Made by a program: the position numbers and the translations under genes. From positions 1-10,558 of the forward strand of contig CADCQZ010000264.1 in assembly GCA_902803675.1 (NCBI GenBank): DNA of 10,558 nt, written 5' to 3'. Below the pieces are notes generated by a model that was not told where the DNA came from, did not search any database, and worked only from the letters and a program-made list of their open reading frames with translations. Below, one piece after another: positions 1 to 7,020 of this stretch. Source of the stretch: an uncultured Eubacteriales bacterium (GTDB lineage: Bacteria > Bacillota_A > Clostridia > Christensenellales > Aristaeellaceae). Every line of letters starts with the position of its first letter. Position 1 is the stretch's first letter.

Positions 1-99
1 GGCGCAAAAAAACGGAGCCCTCCCGGCTCCGTCGCTTTCGTCCCCTCGGTGGCAGGCCTGATCATGGCGGGGGAAGTGGTGCGTGACCTGATCCGTTGA
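1..99 (+). CDS. tcdA: tRNA threonylcarbamoyladenosine dehydratase (TcdA/YrvM-like), C-terminal end only
   Basis: The window opens inside a gene: frame 1 is open from base 1 to a TGA at 97-99, giving 32 residues. The tail contains SVAFVPSVAGLIMAGEVV, which resembles the C-terminus of Firmicute TcdA-type members of the ThiF/E1-like superfamily, where a final FVPSVAGL segment forms a conserved helix. TcdA enzymes use ATP to dehydrate t6A at position 37 of ANN-decoding tRNAs to the cyclic form ct6A. The catalytic and ATP-binding parts lie outside the window, so the identity rests on the tail alone; another ThiF-family enzyme is the main alternative. The gene converges on the minus-strand DUF1643 gene, with only six bases between the two stop codons. 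Its codons for KKRSPPGS also encode a hairpin that looks like a terminator for the opposite strand. Confidence 0.7.
   Translation, partial: GAKKRSPPGSVAFVPSVAGLIMAGEVVRDLIR
6..32 (-). terminator. Intrinsic terminator of the uvrA unit, inside tcdA coding sequence
   Basis: Read on the minus strand, a perfect 8-bp stem (ACGGAGCC/GGCTCCGT, 12-19 with 25-32) with a 5-base loop is followed at once by seven T. This is a textbook rho-independent terminator. It lies 74 bases past the DUF1643 stop codon and within the last 32 codons of the convergent tcdA gene. On the plus strand the A-run precedes the stem, so it would not end tcdA transcription. Stem and tract are seen directly; activity is inferred. 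Confidence 0.8.
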
Positions 100-105
100 G
101 CGCCC

Positions 106-723
106 CTACAGCTTTTCAAGATAAGCGGCAGCGTCGAAGGGCTCAAGGAGCTCATCGTGAGGCAGATACAGCGGATGATGCGGGTGCCCTTTCACGGACA
201 CTTTGCCGCAGCGCACCCATTTCGCCCCGCGTTCCAGCCCGATCCCGATCATATCCCTGAGACAGGGCCTCAGGAACGGGCGCTTCTCGATCAGGTTCCC
301 CCACGCCGCCCACACGGTGTCTGTCAATGTCAGGGCATAGGAGAACGCCTTCATGTTCTCCTCATGGAGAGCCCTGTAGCACTCTTTCTCGATATCGTTC
401 GCGTCCGTCGCCCTCTGGGGATAGACGTTCATCATGATAAAGGAATCATACCCGGCGTGAAGAGCGATCCTCTCCACGCTTTTGAGCGTGGGATCCAGAG
501 CGTCCGGCCTCGCCGTGGAGGGATTGATGCCCACGCAGATCAGCGGGCGATCCCCTCGGGTCCCCAGCAGGTAACGGTATTCGGTATAGGCGCAGGGCAC
601 GAACAGCCACCGCCGGCTGTCGTAATCTTCCTGGGGCGCTTCGGAAAGGCGCAGTTCCTCCTCAAAGCCGATGTCCCCCAGGCGCCGGATGTCCTCCGAA
701 GGCACATGACGCGTCACTTTCAT
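106..723 (-). CDS. DUF1643 family protein
   Basis: This 205-residue protein carries the hallmarks of the DUF1643 family: a VGINPSTA motif (about residues 64-71) followed by DPT (77-79), an N-x-Y-x-x-R-A-T-D block (about 99-107), a WAAWGN segment in the middle and an HPHHPLYLP motif near the C-terminus. The biochemical role of the family is unknown to me, so none is assigned. The ATG at 723-721 overlaps the upstream gene's stop as TGATG, and a GGGGG run sits about six bases before it. An in-frame GTG at 726-724 would add one residue but lies too close to that run. It is the last gene of the uvrA unit, probably translationally coupled to the gene before it, and ends six bases from the convergent tcdA. 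There is no signal peptide or membrane segment, so it is presumably cytoplasmic. Confidence 0.88.
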   Translation of the reverse strand: MKVTRHVPSEDIRRLGDIGFEEELRLSEAPQEDYDSRRWLFVPCAYTEYRYLLGTRGDRPLICVGINPSTARPDALDPTLKSVERIALHAGYDSFIMMNVYPQRATDANDIEKECYRALHEENMKAFSYALTLTDTVWAAWGNLIEKRPFLRPCLRDMIGIGLERGAKWVRCGKVSVKGHPHHPLYLPHDELLEPFDAAAYLEKL

Positions 724-1358
724 CACTCGTCCCCCGCTTCAAGGCGCTCTGTCCCGTCAGCCTCATCGATCCCGGGGACACGCTGCCGGCGCTTTTCGGT
801 CAGGTCCCGCAGCCGCGCGGTCCGCCCGGCGATCCGGCTGCCCAGGAGCGCCTTGCTTTTGTAATGATCCATCATCACCCGGACGCCCACGGCCGCGGGG
901 ATGGCCGCCGCCACACCGCCCACCGTAGCCGCCAGGGCGCCCACGCCCAGCGCAGCTCCCGTCTTCACCATCCGGTAGACCGTATTTTCCATCGCGGCCT
1001 TCTGGGTCTTTTTGCCCATAATGACCTTGGCCTGCTCCGTAACAGCGATGACGGCGAAGGGAAAGGCCGTGCCCACCGTATCGGTGATCTCGGTCAGAAG
1101 ACCGGTATCCTCCATCAGGCCCAGGTCCACCGCCACGTCGCTGCCGTAGCTCAGGCCGGTGGAGACCGTATCGATCAGCGTGTCCCGCTGGCGCTTTTTG
1201 TACCGGGCCACCAGCTGGCCGAACCGGGCACGGGCGGCCTCATCGGGGACCGGAGAAGTCTTTTCGTCATTCACGGTGGTCAGCGCGGTCTCCTCGCGCA
1301 CCTCCCACTGAGGAAAGGCGCGGTCCCGCGTCTGCAGCTTTTCCTTCATATTCCCCAT
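723..1358 (-). CDS. Unrecognised protein with a Gly/Ala-rich hydrophobic segment
   Basis: I do not recognise this 211-residue protein. The N-terminal 60 residues are charged and look largely disordered, ending in a basic stretch (RYKKRQR, about 52-58). A conserved-looking middle follows (about 60-120), including a short hydrophobic patch FPFAVIAV at 99-106. Residues 133-163 are rich in Gly, Ala and Val with glycine-zipper spacing, compatible with membrane insertion or tight helix packing. The last 45 residues are again basic and then acidic. There is no signal peptide. The ATG overlaps the uvrA stop by one base (TGATG), with a GAAAGG-like site just upstream; an in-frame GTG directly before it and a Met at residue 4 are alternative starts. 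Sitting between uvrA and the DUF1643 gene without gaps, it should be co-transcribed and coupled to UvrA synthesis. A link to repair is only a guess from position. Confidence 0.8.
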   Translation of the reverse strand: MGNMKEKLQTRDRAFPQWEVREETALTTVNDEKTSPVPDEAARARFGQLVARYKKRQRDTLIDTVSTGLSYGSDVAVDLGLMEDTGLLTEITDTVGTAFPFAVIAVTEQAKVIMGKKTQKAAMENTVYRMVKTGAALGVGALAATVGGVAAAIPAAVGVRVMMDHYKSKALLGSRIAGRTARLRDLTEKRRQRVPGIDEADGTERLEAGDE

Positions 1359-4177
1359 CACCCTTTCAGGTATTTGCGCAGGTACTGCCCGGTATAGCTC
1401 CCCTCGTGGGCCGCCACAGCCTCGGGCGTACCGCTCACCACCACTCTGCCGCCGGCATCCCCGCCTTCGGGGCCCAGATCGATGATGTAGTCGGCCGTCT
1501 TGATGATGTCCATGTTGTGCTCGATCACCAGCACCGTGTTGCCCGCGTCCGTCAGGCGCTGGAGCACCGTGATCAGGCGGGACACGTCGTCCATGTGCAG
1601 CCCGGTGGAGGGCTCGTCAAGGAGCAGCAGGGTCCTCCCCGTGGCTTTCCGGCTCAGCTCGGTAGCCAGCTTGACCCGCTGGGCCTCGCCTCCGGAGAGA
1701 GTGGTGCTGCTCTGGCCCAGGCGCATGTACCCCAGGCCCACGTCATTGAGGGTCTGCAGTTTGCGCAGGATCCTGGGGAACGCCTCGAACACGCCGATGG
1801 CTTCCTCCACCGTCAGGTCGAGCACGTCGGAGATGCTCAGCCCGTGGAAGCGCACTTCCAGGGTCTCCCGGTTATAGCGGCTCCCGCCGCACACCTCGCA
1901 GGGCACGTAGATATCGGGCAGGAAGTTCATCTCGATCTTCAGCAGCCCGTCCCCGGAGCAGGCCTCGCAGCGCCCGCCCTTGACATTGAAGGAGAAGCGG
2001 TTCTCCTTATACCCGCGCACCTTCGCCTCCGGGAGCCCGGCAAACACCTGACGGATCAGGTCGAACAGCCCGGTGTAGGTAGCCGGATTGCTGCGGGGCG
2101 TGCGCCCGATGGGGCTCTGATCGATGGCGATGATCTTGTCCAGCGCTTCCACGCCCTCCAGACGGTCGAAATCCGCCCGCTGGAAACGCGCCCGGTTGAG
2201 CGTATGGGAGAGGGCCGGGTACAGGATGCTGTTCACCAGGCTGCTCTTCCCGCTGCCGGACACGCCCGTCACGCAGCAGAAGACCCCCAGCGGGAAGGAG
2301 ACGTCGATGTTTTTGAGGTTGTGTTCCCGGGCGCCCACCACCGTCAGGAAGCCGGTGGGCAGCCGGCGCTTCGCGGGAACGGGGATGCTCTTCACGCCGC
2401 CCAGGTACTGCCCGGTGATGGAAGCGGGCGTATCGATCAGGTCCTGTACGGTGCCCTGAGCCACCACGTGTCCCCCATGCTCCCCGGCGCCCGGCCCGAT
2501 ATCCACCAGATAGTCCGCCGCCCGCAGTGTCTCCTCGTCGTGCTCCACCACGATCAGGGTGTTGCCCAGGTCCCTCAGACGCCGCATCGTCTCCAACAGG
2601 CGGAAATTGTCCCGCTGATGCAGGCCGATGGAGGGCTCGTCCAGGATATAGAGCACGCCCATCAGGCCGCTGCCGATCTGGGTGGCGAGGCGGATGCGCT
2701 GGGCCTCGCCGCCTGACAGGGTCGCCGCCTGACGGGACAGGGTGAGATACTCCAGGCCCACATCGCACAGGAAATCCAGCTTGGCGTTCATTTCCCTGAA
2801 GATCTGATCGGCGATCACCTGTCTGGACGGGGAAAAGGTGACCCCGGCGAAAAACCGGCGGCAATCCCGGATGTTCAGGTCGCACACCTGGGCGATGCTG
2901 CGCCCGCCGACGGTGACGGCCAGGACTTCCCGGCGCAGCCTGCGCCCGTGGCAGACAGGGCACTGCTCGGCCGACATGTAATTCTCGTAATATTCCCTCA
3001 TCCCCTCGCTGGAGGTGTCCCTGTAGCGCCGCTCCAGGGTGGGGATCAGGCCCTCATAATCGGTCTGATAAGTGCTGCCGCCGCTGCCGAAGCGGACGGG
3101 GATCTTCTCGCCGTTCGAGCCGTAGAGGAGGAGATGTTTGATCTGCTCCGTCAGGTCCCTGTAGGGGGTGTCCATGGAGAAGCCGTAATGCTCCGCCAGG
3201 GCGGAAAACATCGTGTGGGCCGTGCTGCCCCTGTCACCGCTGTTCCAGCCCATGCAGGCGATCGCGCCGTCATTGAGGCTTTTGCCGGGTTCCGCCACCA
3301 CCAGGTCCGGGGAGATGCGCATCAGTTCGCCCAGACCGCCGCAGTGGGGGCAGGCCCCGAAGGGGGAATTGAAGGAGAACATGCGGGGCGAGAGCTCCTC
3401 CAGATTGACCCCGCAGTCCGGGCAGGCGTAGTTCTGGGAGAACAGCGTTTCTTTTCCCGTATCGGCGTTCAGGCTCAGCACCAGGCCCGCGGCCCGGCGG
3501 GCCGCCGTTTCCATGCTGTCGGTGAGGCGCTGGCGGATACCGTCCCGGATCACCAGCCTGTCCACCACGATGTCGATCTCGTGAGCCTTCTGTTTGTCCA
3601 GCTCGGGGACTTCCTCCAGGTCGTGGATCTCCCCGTCCACCCGCCCGCGGACGAAGCCGTCCTTCCTGGCGCTCTCGAACACCTTGACATGGGTGCCCTT
3701 CTTGCAGCGGATCACCGGGGCCAGGATCATGATCCGCGCTCCTTCCGGTTCCGCCATGACGGCATCGACCATCTCGTCGATGGTCTGCTGGGTGATCTCC
3801 CGGCCGCACTCCGGGCAGTGGGGCTGCCCCACCCGGGCGTACAAAAGGCGCAGGTGGTCATAGATCTCCGTCACCGTGCCCACTGTGGACCGGGGGTTGC
3901 GGGACGTGGTCTTCTGATCGATGGATATGGCGGGAGAAAGCCCCTCGATGGCGTCCACCTCGGGCTTCTCCATCTGGCCGAGGAACTGGCGGGCATAGGA
4001 GGACATGCTCTCCACATACCTCCGCTGCCCCTCGGCGTAGATCGTATCGAAAGCCAACGAGGACTTGCCCGACCCGGACAGGCCGGTGAATACCACCAGC
4101 TTGTTCCTGGGGAGGGTCAAGTCCACGTTCTTCAGGTTATTCTGCCTGGCGTTTTTGATGACGATGCTGTCCAGCAT
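1358..4177 (-). CDS. uvrA: Excinuclease ABC subunit UvrA
   Basis: Full-length UvrA (939 residues; E. coli has 940), the DNA-damage sensor of nucleotide excision repair. As an ATP-dependent dimer it finds bulky lesions and loads UvrB. Both ABC ATPase halves are complete: Walker A GLSGSGKS with Lys38 and GVSGSGKS with Lys644, and ABC signatures LSGGEAQR beginning at residues 487 and 827. Zinc-binding CxxC pairs are present: CPEC near residue 120, CPDC...CPHC and CPVC in the first half, and CEAC...CEVC in the second, the last being the zinc module that contacts DNA. The ATG start has a clear GGAGGA site at 4181-4186, four to five bases away spanning AATT. A near-consensus promoter lies 31 bases upstream. 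No LexA-type palindrome is visible, so SOS control cannot be read from the sequence. uvrB and uvrC are not in the window. It heads a unit with two proteins of unknown role. Confidence 0.98.
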   Translation of the reverse strand: MLDSIVIKNARQNNLKNVDLTLPRNKLVVFTGLSGSGKSSLAFDTIYAEGQRRYVESMSSYARQFLGQMEKPEVDAIEGLSPAISIDQKTTSRNPRSTVGTVTEIYDHLRLLYARVGQPHCPECGREITQQTIDEMVDAVMAEPEGARIMILAPVIRCKKGTHVKVFESARKDGFVRGRVDGEIHDLEEVPELDKQKAHEIDIVVDRLVIRDGIRQRLTDSMETAARRAAGLVLSLNADTGKETLFSQNYACPDCGVNLEELSPRMFSFNSPFGACPHCGGLGELMRISPDLVVAEPGKSLNDGAIACMGWNSGDRGSTAHTMFSALAEHYGFSMDTPYRDLTEQIKHLLLYGSNGEKIPVRFGSGGSTYQTDYEGLIPTLERRYRDTSSEGMREYYENYMSAEQCPVCHGRRLRREVLAVTVGGRSIAQVCDLNIRDCRRFFAGVTFSPSRQVIADQIFREMNAKLDFLCDVGLEYLTLSRQAATLSGGEAQRIRLATQIGSGLMGVLYILDEPSIGLHQRDNFRLLETMRRLRDLGNTLIVVEHDEETLRAADYLVDIGPGAGEHGGHVVAQGTVQDLIDTPASITGQYLGGVKSIPVPAKRRLPTGFLTVVGAREHNLKNIDVSFPLGVFCCVTGVSGSGKSSLVNSILYPALSHTLNRARFQRADFDRLEGVEALDKIIAIDQSPIGRTPRSNPATYTGLFDLIRQVFAGLPEAKVRGYKENRFSFNVKGGRCEACSGDGLLKIEMNFLPDIYVPCEVCGGSRYNRETLEVRFHGLSISDVLDLTVEEAIGVFEAFPRILRKLQTLNDVGLGYMRLGQSSTTLSGGEAQRVKLATELSRKATGRTLLLLDEPSTGLHMDDVSRLITVLQRLTDAGNTVLVIEHNMDIIKTADYIIDLGPEGGDAGGRVVVSGTPEAVAAHEGSYTGQYLRKYLKG

Positions 4178-4207
4178 AATTCCTCCAATGGTCTTCGTAT
4201 CAGAGGC

Positions 4208-4236
4208 ATTATACCAGTCGAAGCAGGATAATTCAA
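4208..4236 (-). promoter_or_regulatory. uvrA promoter (sigma-A type, extended -10)
   Basis: On the minus strand a -35 box TTGAAT (4236-4231) and a perfect -10 box TATAAT (4213-4208) are separated by exactly 17 bases. The -10 is preceded by TGG, giving the extended TGnTATAAT form. Transcription would start near 4201, leaving a leader of about 24 bases that carries the GGAGGA ribosome site of uvrA. It is the strongest-looking promoter in the window. Confidence 0.88.
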
Positions 4237-4241
4237 CCCAA

Positions 4242-4290
4242 AATACGCAACTTGCGAAATTTTAAACGGCCGATATTGCGTATATTGCGT
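4242..4290. repeat. TTGCG repeat cluster upstream of the uvrA promoter
   Basis: ATATTGCGT occurs twice in perfect tandem (4273-4281 and 4282-4290). An inverted pair CGCAA-C-TTGCG lies at 4246-4256. In all, four copies of the pentamer TTGCG/CGCAA fall within 50 bases, in an otherwise A/T-rich patch. Relative to the predicted uvrA start site the inverted pair is centred near -50 and the tandem pair near -72 to -89, positions typical of upstream regulator sites. The last tandem copy touches the stop codon of the preceding gene. The repeats are seen directly; a regulatory role is inferred. Confidence 0.55.
4243..4283 (-). terminator. Possible weak stem-loop terminator after the peptidoglycan-binding gene
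   Basis: On the minus strand ATACGCAA (4283-4276) can pair with TTGCGTAT (4250-4243) across a 25-base loop, followed by TTT and then GGG. This is the only stem-loop between the upstream gene's stop (4290-4292) and the uvrA promoter. The stem is A/T-rich, the loop large and the T-tract short, so termination would be leaky. The same bases may instead be protein-binding repeats of the uvrA control region. Confidence 0.3.
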
Positions 4291-4994
4291 TACTCACCGT
4301 ACAGTTCACGGCACAGTTCGATGCCATACTCCTCAAGATACACGTAAGCGTTGAGCAGGGAGGCGTCAGAAGAGTCGTCCATCCGGTCGCCGAGGAGCTC
4401 CTCGGCCACGGACTCGAAGGACGCCCGCCGGTCTGTCACCACGTTTCGCTCCTCCGCGGGCAGGGACGCTTCCCATTCCGCGAACATGACGGACATGGCC
4501 CGCATCCACAGCTCGCAGCCCCGCTTTGTCAGGACGCGCTCAAGCTTCGCCGGCGCGCCGGGCCTGTAGATCAGGCTGGACAGATAGCCCTGATCCAGGT
4601 GCCGCCAGCAGTACACCGCGTTCCAGACATCCTTGCTCTGGAAGGAACAGGAAGCGGGATACCGGTCCTTGAGCTCCGCGTCCGACAGCCCGTCCCCCTC
4701 CATGACGCCGAAAGCGGTGGCATACAGGTCAAAGACCATCGCCACCAGATCGTCGCTCGCCCGGCCGTCGGCCTTCAGGCCGCAGTAAGTCTGGAAGAGC
4801 TTCACGGCCGCTTCGGTCTTCTGGCCGTAGGAACCGTCGGGCTCGTCCTCGAGGAAACCGAGCTCCAGGAGCATCCGCTGCAGCTCCGCCACGTTTTCGC
4901 CGCTGTCCCCTTTCCTGATCTCGGCGGACACCGGAGCGCAAAGGAGCAGCAATCCCATGACCAGCGCAGCGGCTCTCAAATACATTTTTTTCAT
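4290..4994 (-). CDS. Exported protein with a peptidoglycan-binding (PG_binding_1) domain
   Basis: This 234-residue protein has a classic signal peptide: Lys2-Lys3, a hydrophobic core (about 6-19) and a likely signal peptidase I site after VSA at residue 24. Cys19 does not sit in a convincing lipobox, so it is probably secreted rather than a lipoprotein. Residues 25-80 form a PG_binding_1 domain, with the typical order KGDSGENVAELQRML, LGF, DGSYGQKTEAAVKLFQ and GL-x-x-DG. The remaining 150 residues carry no catalytic motif I recognise, so a hydrolase or sensor function cannot be claimed. The AAGGAGG site (5001-5007) lies inside the last codons of the glycosylase gene, six bases before the ATG, and start and stop overlap as ATGA. 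The two genes are therefore co-transcribed and coupled, an odd pairing of a cytoplasmic repair enzyme with an envelope protein. Confidence 0.87.
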   Translation of the reverse strand: MKKMYLRAAALVMGLLLLCAPVSAEIRKGDSGENVAELQRMLLELGFLEDEPDGSYGQKTEAAVKLFQTYCGLKADGRASDDLVAMVFDLYATAFGVMEGDGLSDAELKDRYPASCSFQSKDVWNAVYCWRHLDQGYLSSLIYRPGAPAKLERVLTKRGCELWMRAMSVMFAEWEASLPAEERNVVTDRRASFESVAEELLGDRMDDSSDASLLNAYVYLEEYGIELCRELYGE

Positions 4995-5824
4995 ACCGGA
5001 CCTCCTTGATCCCGCGCCAGACGGCGCTCATACTCGAAAATATACTGCTGGTACACCCCGCACCAGGGAGCGTACCGGGAAAACGGGAACCCGTCGGGAT
5101 ACTCCCGCTCAAACACCCGGCGGATCCACACATCCACCGGGCAGGCATCCAGATAATGGAACCCGAACAGTGCGGCGCAGGCAGCCACCTTGGGCCCCAC
5201 ACCGTAAAGAGCCGTCAGCGCCTGAAGGCATCCGGAAAGGCCGCAGGCGCCGAGGTCCGCAAAGGCGATCTGACCGGAAGCGGCCTTCTCCGCCGCCGAG
5301 AGCACATAGCCCGCGCGGTAACCCAGGCGGCATTTTTCAAGGCCCGCCATCCCCAAAGACAGGACCTGCTCCGGAGAGGGGAACGGGAGGACGCATCCCT
5401 CGGCGGTCTCCCCCTCCCCCGCGGCCATGGCGCATAAAAAGCTGACGGACCGGCGGATCTGCGGGATGCTGCGGTTCTGGGAGATGATGAAACTGATGAG
5501 GACCTCCCATGGATCCTGACGCAGGATCCTCAGCCCGGCGCCCATGGCGCAGGCCTCTTTAAGGTAGGGATCATCATCCGTCACCCTGGCCCTGATCGCC
5601 GAATAATCGGTCTCCCAGTCAAAGTAGGGCTTCCAGACGCTCTCGAACTCATCCCCGGAACAGCTGAGGCTCCAGGCATCCCCGCCCGCGGGGATCAGAA
5701 GGAGCGTCCTGCCCGCGTGGGGCACCAGGATCGAGCCGTCATCCCCGACCTGCCAGCGGAAGCACTGGCCGCTGAACGCGATCTTCCGGGGATCGAGATC
5801 ATCCGCGGTACTGTGAATGAGCAA
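4991..5824 (-). CDS. OGG-type 8-oxoguanine DNA glycosylase
   Basis: This base-excision repair enzyme removes 8-oxoguanine from DNA and has beta-lyase activity. With the TTG start chosen here it is 277 residues. The N-terminal OGG_N domain shows FSGQCFRW at residues 17-24. The HhH-GPD fold follows, with SFIISQNRSI in the middle and the helix-hairpin-helix GVGPKVAACAALFG. The expected catalytic pair is Lys212 (in GPK) and Asp231 (in PVDVW). They are 19 residues apart, as in human OGG1 (Lys249/Asp268). The frame is open up to 5917, but a promoter occupies 5889-5917, so a start there or at the ATG at 5890 would precede the transcript. TTG 5824-5822 has GGAGG five bases upstream and gives the normal distance to FSGQCFRW. 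The gene is divergent from plsX and overlaps the downstream exported-protein gene by ATGA. Confidence 0.9.
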   Translation of the reverse strand: MLIHSTADDLDPRKIAFSGQCFRWQVGDDGSILVPHAGRTLLLIPAGGDAWSLSCSGDEFESVWKPYFDWETDYSAIRARVTDDDPYLKEACAMGAGLRILRQDPWEVLISFIISQNRSIPQIRRSVSFLCAMAAGEGETAEGCVLPFPSPEQVLSLGMAGLEKCRLGYRAGYVLSAAEKAASGQIAFADLGACGLSGCLQALTALYGVGPKVAACAALFGFHYLDACPVDVWIRRVFEREYPDGFPFSRYAPWCGVYQQYIFEYERRLARDQGGPV

Positions 5825-5834
5825 AGGGACCTCC
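5822..5834 (-). promoter_or_regulatory. Ribosome binding site that decides a TTG start for the glycosylase
   Basis: On the minus strand GGAGG (5834-5830) is followed after five bases by an in-frame TTG (5824-5822). No other in-frame ATG, GTG or TTG downstream of the predicted transcript start has a comparable site. With this start the conserved OGG_N motif begins at residue 17. Confidence 0.65.
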
Positions 5835-5888
5835 GTACATGATCGATCCGTTCCGTCGGGTATTGGGGCAGGGACATCTTCCAAATGC

Positions 5889-5917
5889 ATTGTATCCAAT
5901 ATGGACCGTGATTTCAA
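5889..5917 (-). promoter_or_regulatory. Promoter of the glycosylase / exported-protein unit
   Basis: On the minus strand TTGAAA (5917-5912) and TACAAT (5894-5889) are separated by exactly 17 bases. Transcription would begin near 5882, giving a leader of about 58 bases before the TTG start at 5824. It is back-to-back with the plsX promoter, with 33 bases between the two -35 boxes. Confidence 0.75.
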
Positions 5918-5932
5918 GTCAAAGTTTCGTCT

Positions 5933-5946
5933 TCCGCCCGGGCGGA
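5933..5946. promoter_or_regulatory. 14-bp perfect palindrome between divergent promoters (candidate operator)
   Basis: TCCGCCCGGGCGGA is a perfect palindrome lying wholly within the 33 bases that separate the -35 boxes of the glycosylase (5912-5917) and plsX (5951-5956) promoters. It is outside both predicted transcripts, so it would act as DNA rather than as an RNA hairpin. Its place is that of a shared operator or activator site. The bound protein is unknown, and it does not resemble the Bacillus FapR operator. G/C-only palindromes are easier to get by chance in GC-rich DNA. Confidence 0.4.
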
Positions 5947-5950
5947 CCGT

Positions 5951-5979
5951 TTGCCATTTTGCCCGCCGTGTGCTACAAT
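5951..5979 (+). promoter_or_regulatory. plsX promoter (sigma-A type, extended -10)
   Basis: TTGCCA (5951-5956) and TACAAT (5974-5979) are separated by exactly 17 bases. The -10 is preceded by TGC, giving the extended TGnTACAAT form. The start point would be near 5986, leaving a leader of about 30 bases that carries the GGAGGGA site of plsX. Confidence 0.85.
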
Positions 5980-6015
5980 ACAGTGGTTTCCCATAGCAGA
6001 AACGGAGGGAAGATC

Positions 6016-7020
6016 ATGGCTAAGATCTTTTTGGACCTGATGGGCGGAGACAACGCCCCTGAATGCACGGTCGCCGGCGCTTTCGAAGCCCTGCGGGCCG
6101 ATCCCAAACTGACGATGATCCTGGCAGGCGAAGAGCAGGCCGTAAAGCCTCTGCTGAAGGACTGTGACGACATCGCGGACCGATTCACGTTCCTTAATAC
6201 CCCCGAGACCATCACCAACCATGACGCGCCCGTGATGGCCGTCCGGCAGAAAAAGAATTCCGGCATCGTCAAAGGCATGCTCGCCGTGCGGGAAGGCGAG
6301 GCCGACGGCTTCGTGTCCGCGGGATCCACCGGCGCGGTCCTCGCGGGCGGCATGTTCCGTCTGGGCCGCATCCCGGGCGTGGACCGGCCGGCCCTGGCCC
6401 CGCTGCTGCCCAACGGCAAAGGGTTTTTCTGCCTGATCGACTGCGGAGCCAATGTGGACTGCCTGCCCCAGTACCTGCCCCAGTTCGGGCTGATGGGCTC
6501 GGTCTACATGCGCCAGGTGATGGGCCTGAAGGAGCCCCGCGTGGGCCTGGTCAATATCGGCGCCGAGGCGGAGAAGGGCAACGCGCTGGTCAAGGCCGCC
6601 TATCCCCTGATGAGCGAGGCGCCCTTTGATTTCGTGGGCAATGTGGAAGGGCGTGACATCACCGCCGACGTGGCCGACGTGGTGGTGTGCGACGGTTTTT
6701 CCGGCAACCTGATCCTCAAGTTCATGGAGGGCGTGGCGGGCACGCTCCTGGGCATCATCAAAAAGGAGCTGCTCAGCGACATGCGCGGCAAGATCGGCGC
6801 ACTGATCGCCAAGCCCGCCTTTTCCCGCGTGAAAAAGAGCATGGACTACACCGAAGTGGGCGGAGCGCCCCTGCTGGGCGTGAACGGGGCCGTGGTCAAG
6901 GCCCACGGGTCCAGCAACGCTCACGCCATCGCCTGCGCCATCCGCCAGGCCGTCAGGATGACGGACAACAAGGTGCCCCAGATGATCAGCGAGGGCATCT
7001 CCGCCATGAGCGGCAAGTGA
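6016..7020 (+). CDS. plsX: Phosphate acyltransferase PlsX
   Basis: PlsX (334 residues, normal for the family) converts acyl-ACP and phosphate to acyl-phosphate, the donor PlsY uses to acylate glycerol-3-phosphate in bacterial phospholipid synthesis. It is a peripheral membrane enzyme. Family features seen in order: the N-terminal MAKIFLDLMGGDNAPE, the SAGSTGAVLAGG glycine-rich stretch near residue 105, LIDCGANVD (about 141), VGLVNIGAEAEKGN (about 178), VVCDGFSGN (about 222) and the C-terminal GGAPLLGVNG-x-V-x-KAHGSS block. The ATG at 6016 is set by GGAGGGA (6004-6010) five bases upstream; the frame is open further 5' but that part contains the promoter. It is the first gene of the plus-strand unit, followed by acpP after 74 bases. 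In Bacillus and E. coli fabD and fabG lie between these genes; they are absent here. Its substrate carrier, ACP, is the next gene. Confidence 0.98.
   Translation: MAKIFLDLMGGDNAPECTVAGAFEALRADPKLTMILAGEEQAVKPLLKDCDDIADRFTFLNTPETITNHDAPVMAVRQKKNSGIVKGMLAVREGEADGFVSAGSTGAVLAGGMFRLGRIPGVDRPALAPLLPNGKGFFCLIDCGANVDCLPQYLPQFGLMGSVYMRQVMGLKEPRVGLVNIGAEAEKGNALVKAAYPLMSEAPFDFVGNVEGRDITADVADVVVCDGFSGNLILKFMEGVAGTLLGIIKKELLSDMRGKIGALIAKPAFSRVKKSMDYTEVGGAPLLGVNGAVVKAHGSSNAHAIACAIRQAVRMTDNKVPQMISEGISAMSGK

Noticed and set aside
2948..4231. Long plus-strand open frame opposite the first part of uvrA
   Set aside because: The uvrA frame is unmistakable and the opposite translation has no recognisable domain or ribosome site; it is a GC-rich antisense artefact.
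4178..4289. LexA (SOS) operator upstream of uvrA
   Set aside because: I looked for the Gram-positive GAAC-N4-GTTC pattern on both strands and found none; the TTGCG repeats do not fit it.
5799..5840. 13-codon upstream ORF (ATG at 5840-5838) in the glycosylase leader
   Set aside because: It has no ribosome site of its own and its codons overlap the GGAGG used by the TTG start; no attenuator-like codon run is present.
5947..6015. FapR-type operator at the plsX promoter
   Set aside because: No sequence resembling the Bacillus TTAGTACC-type palindrome is present; the nearby palindrome is entirely different.
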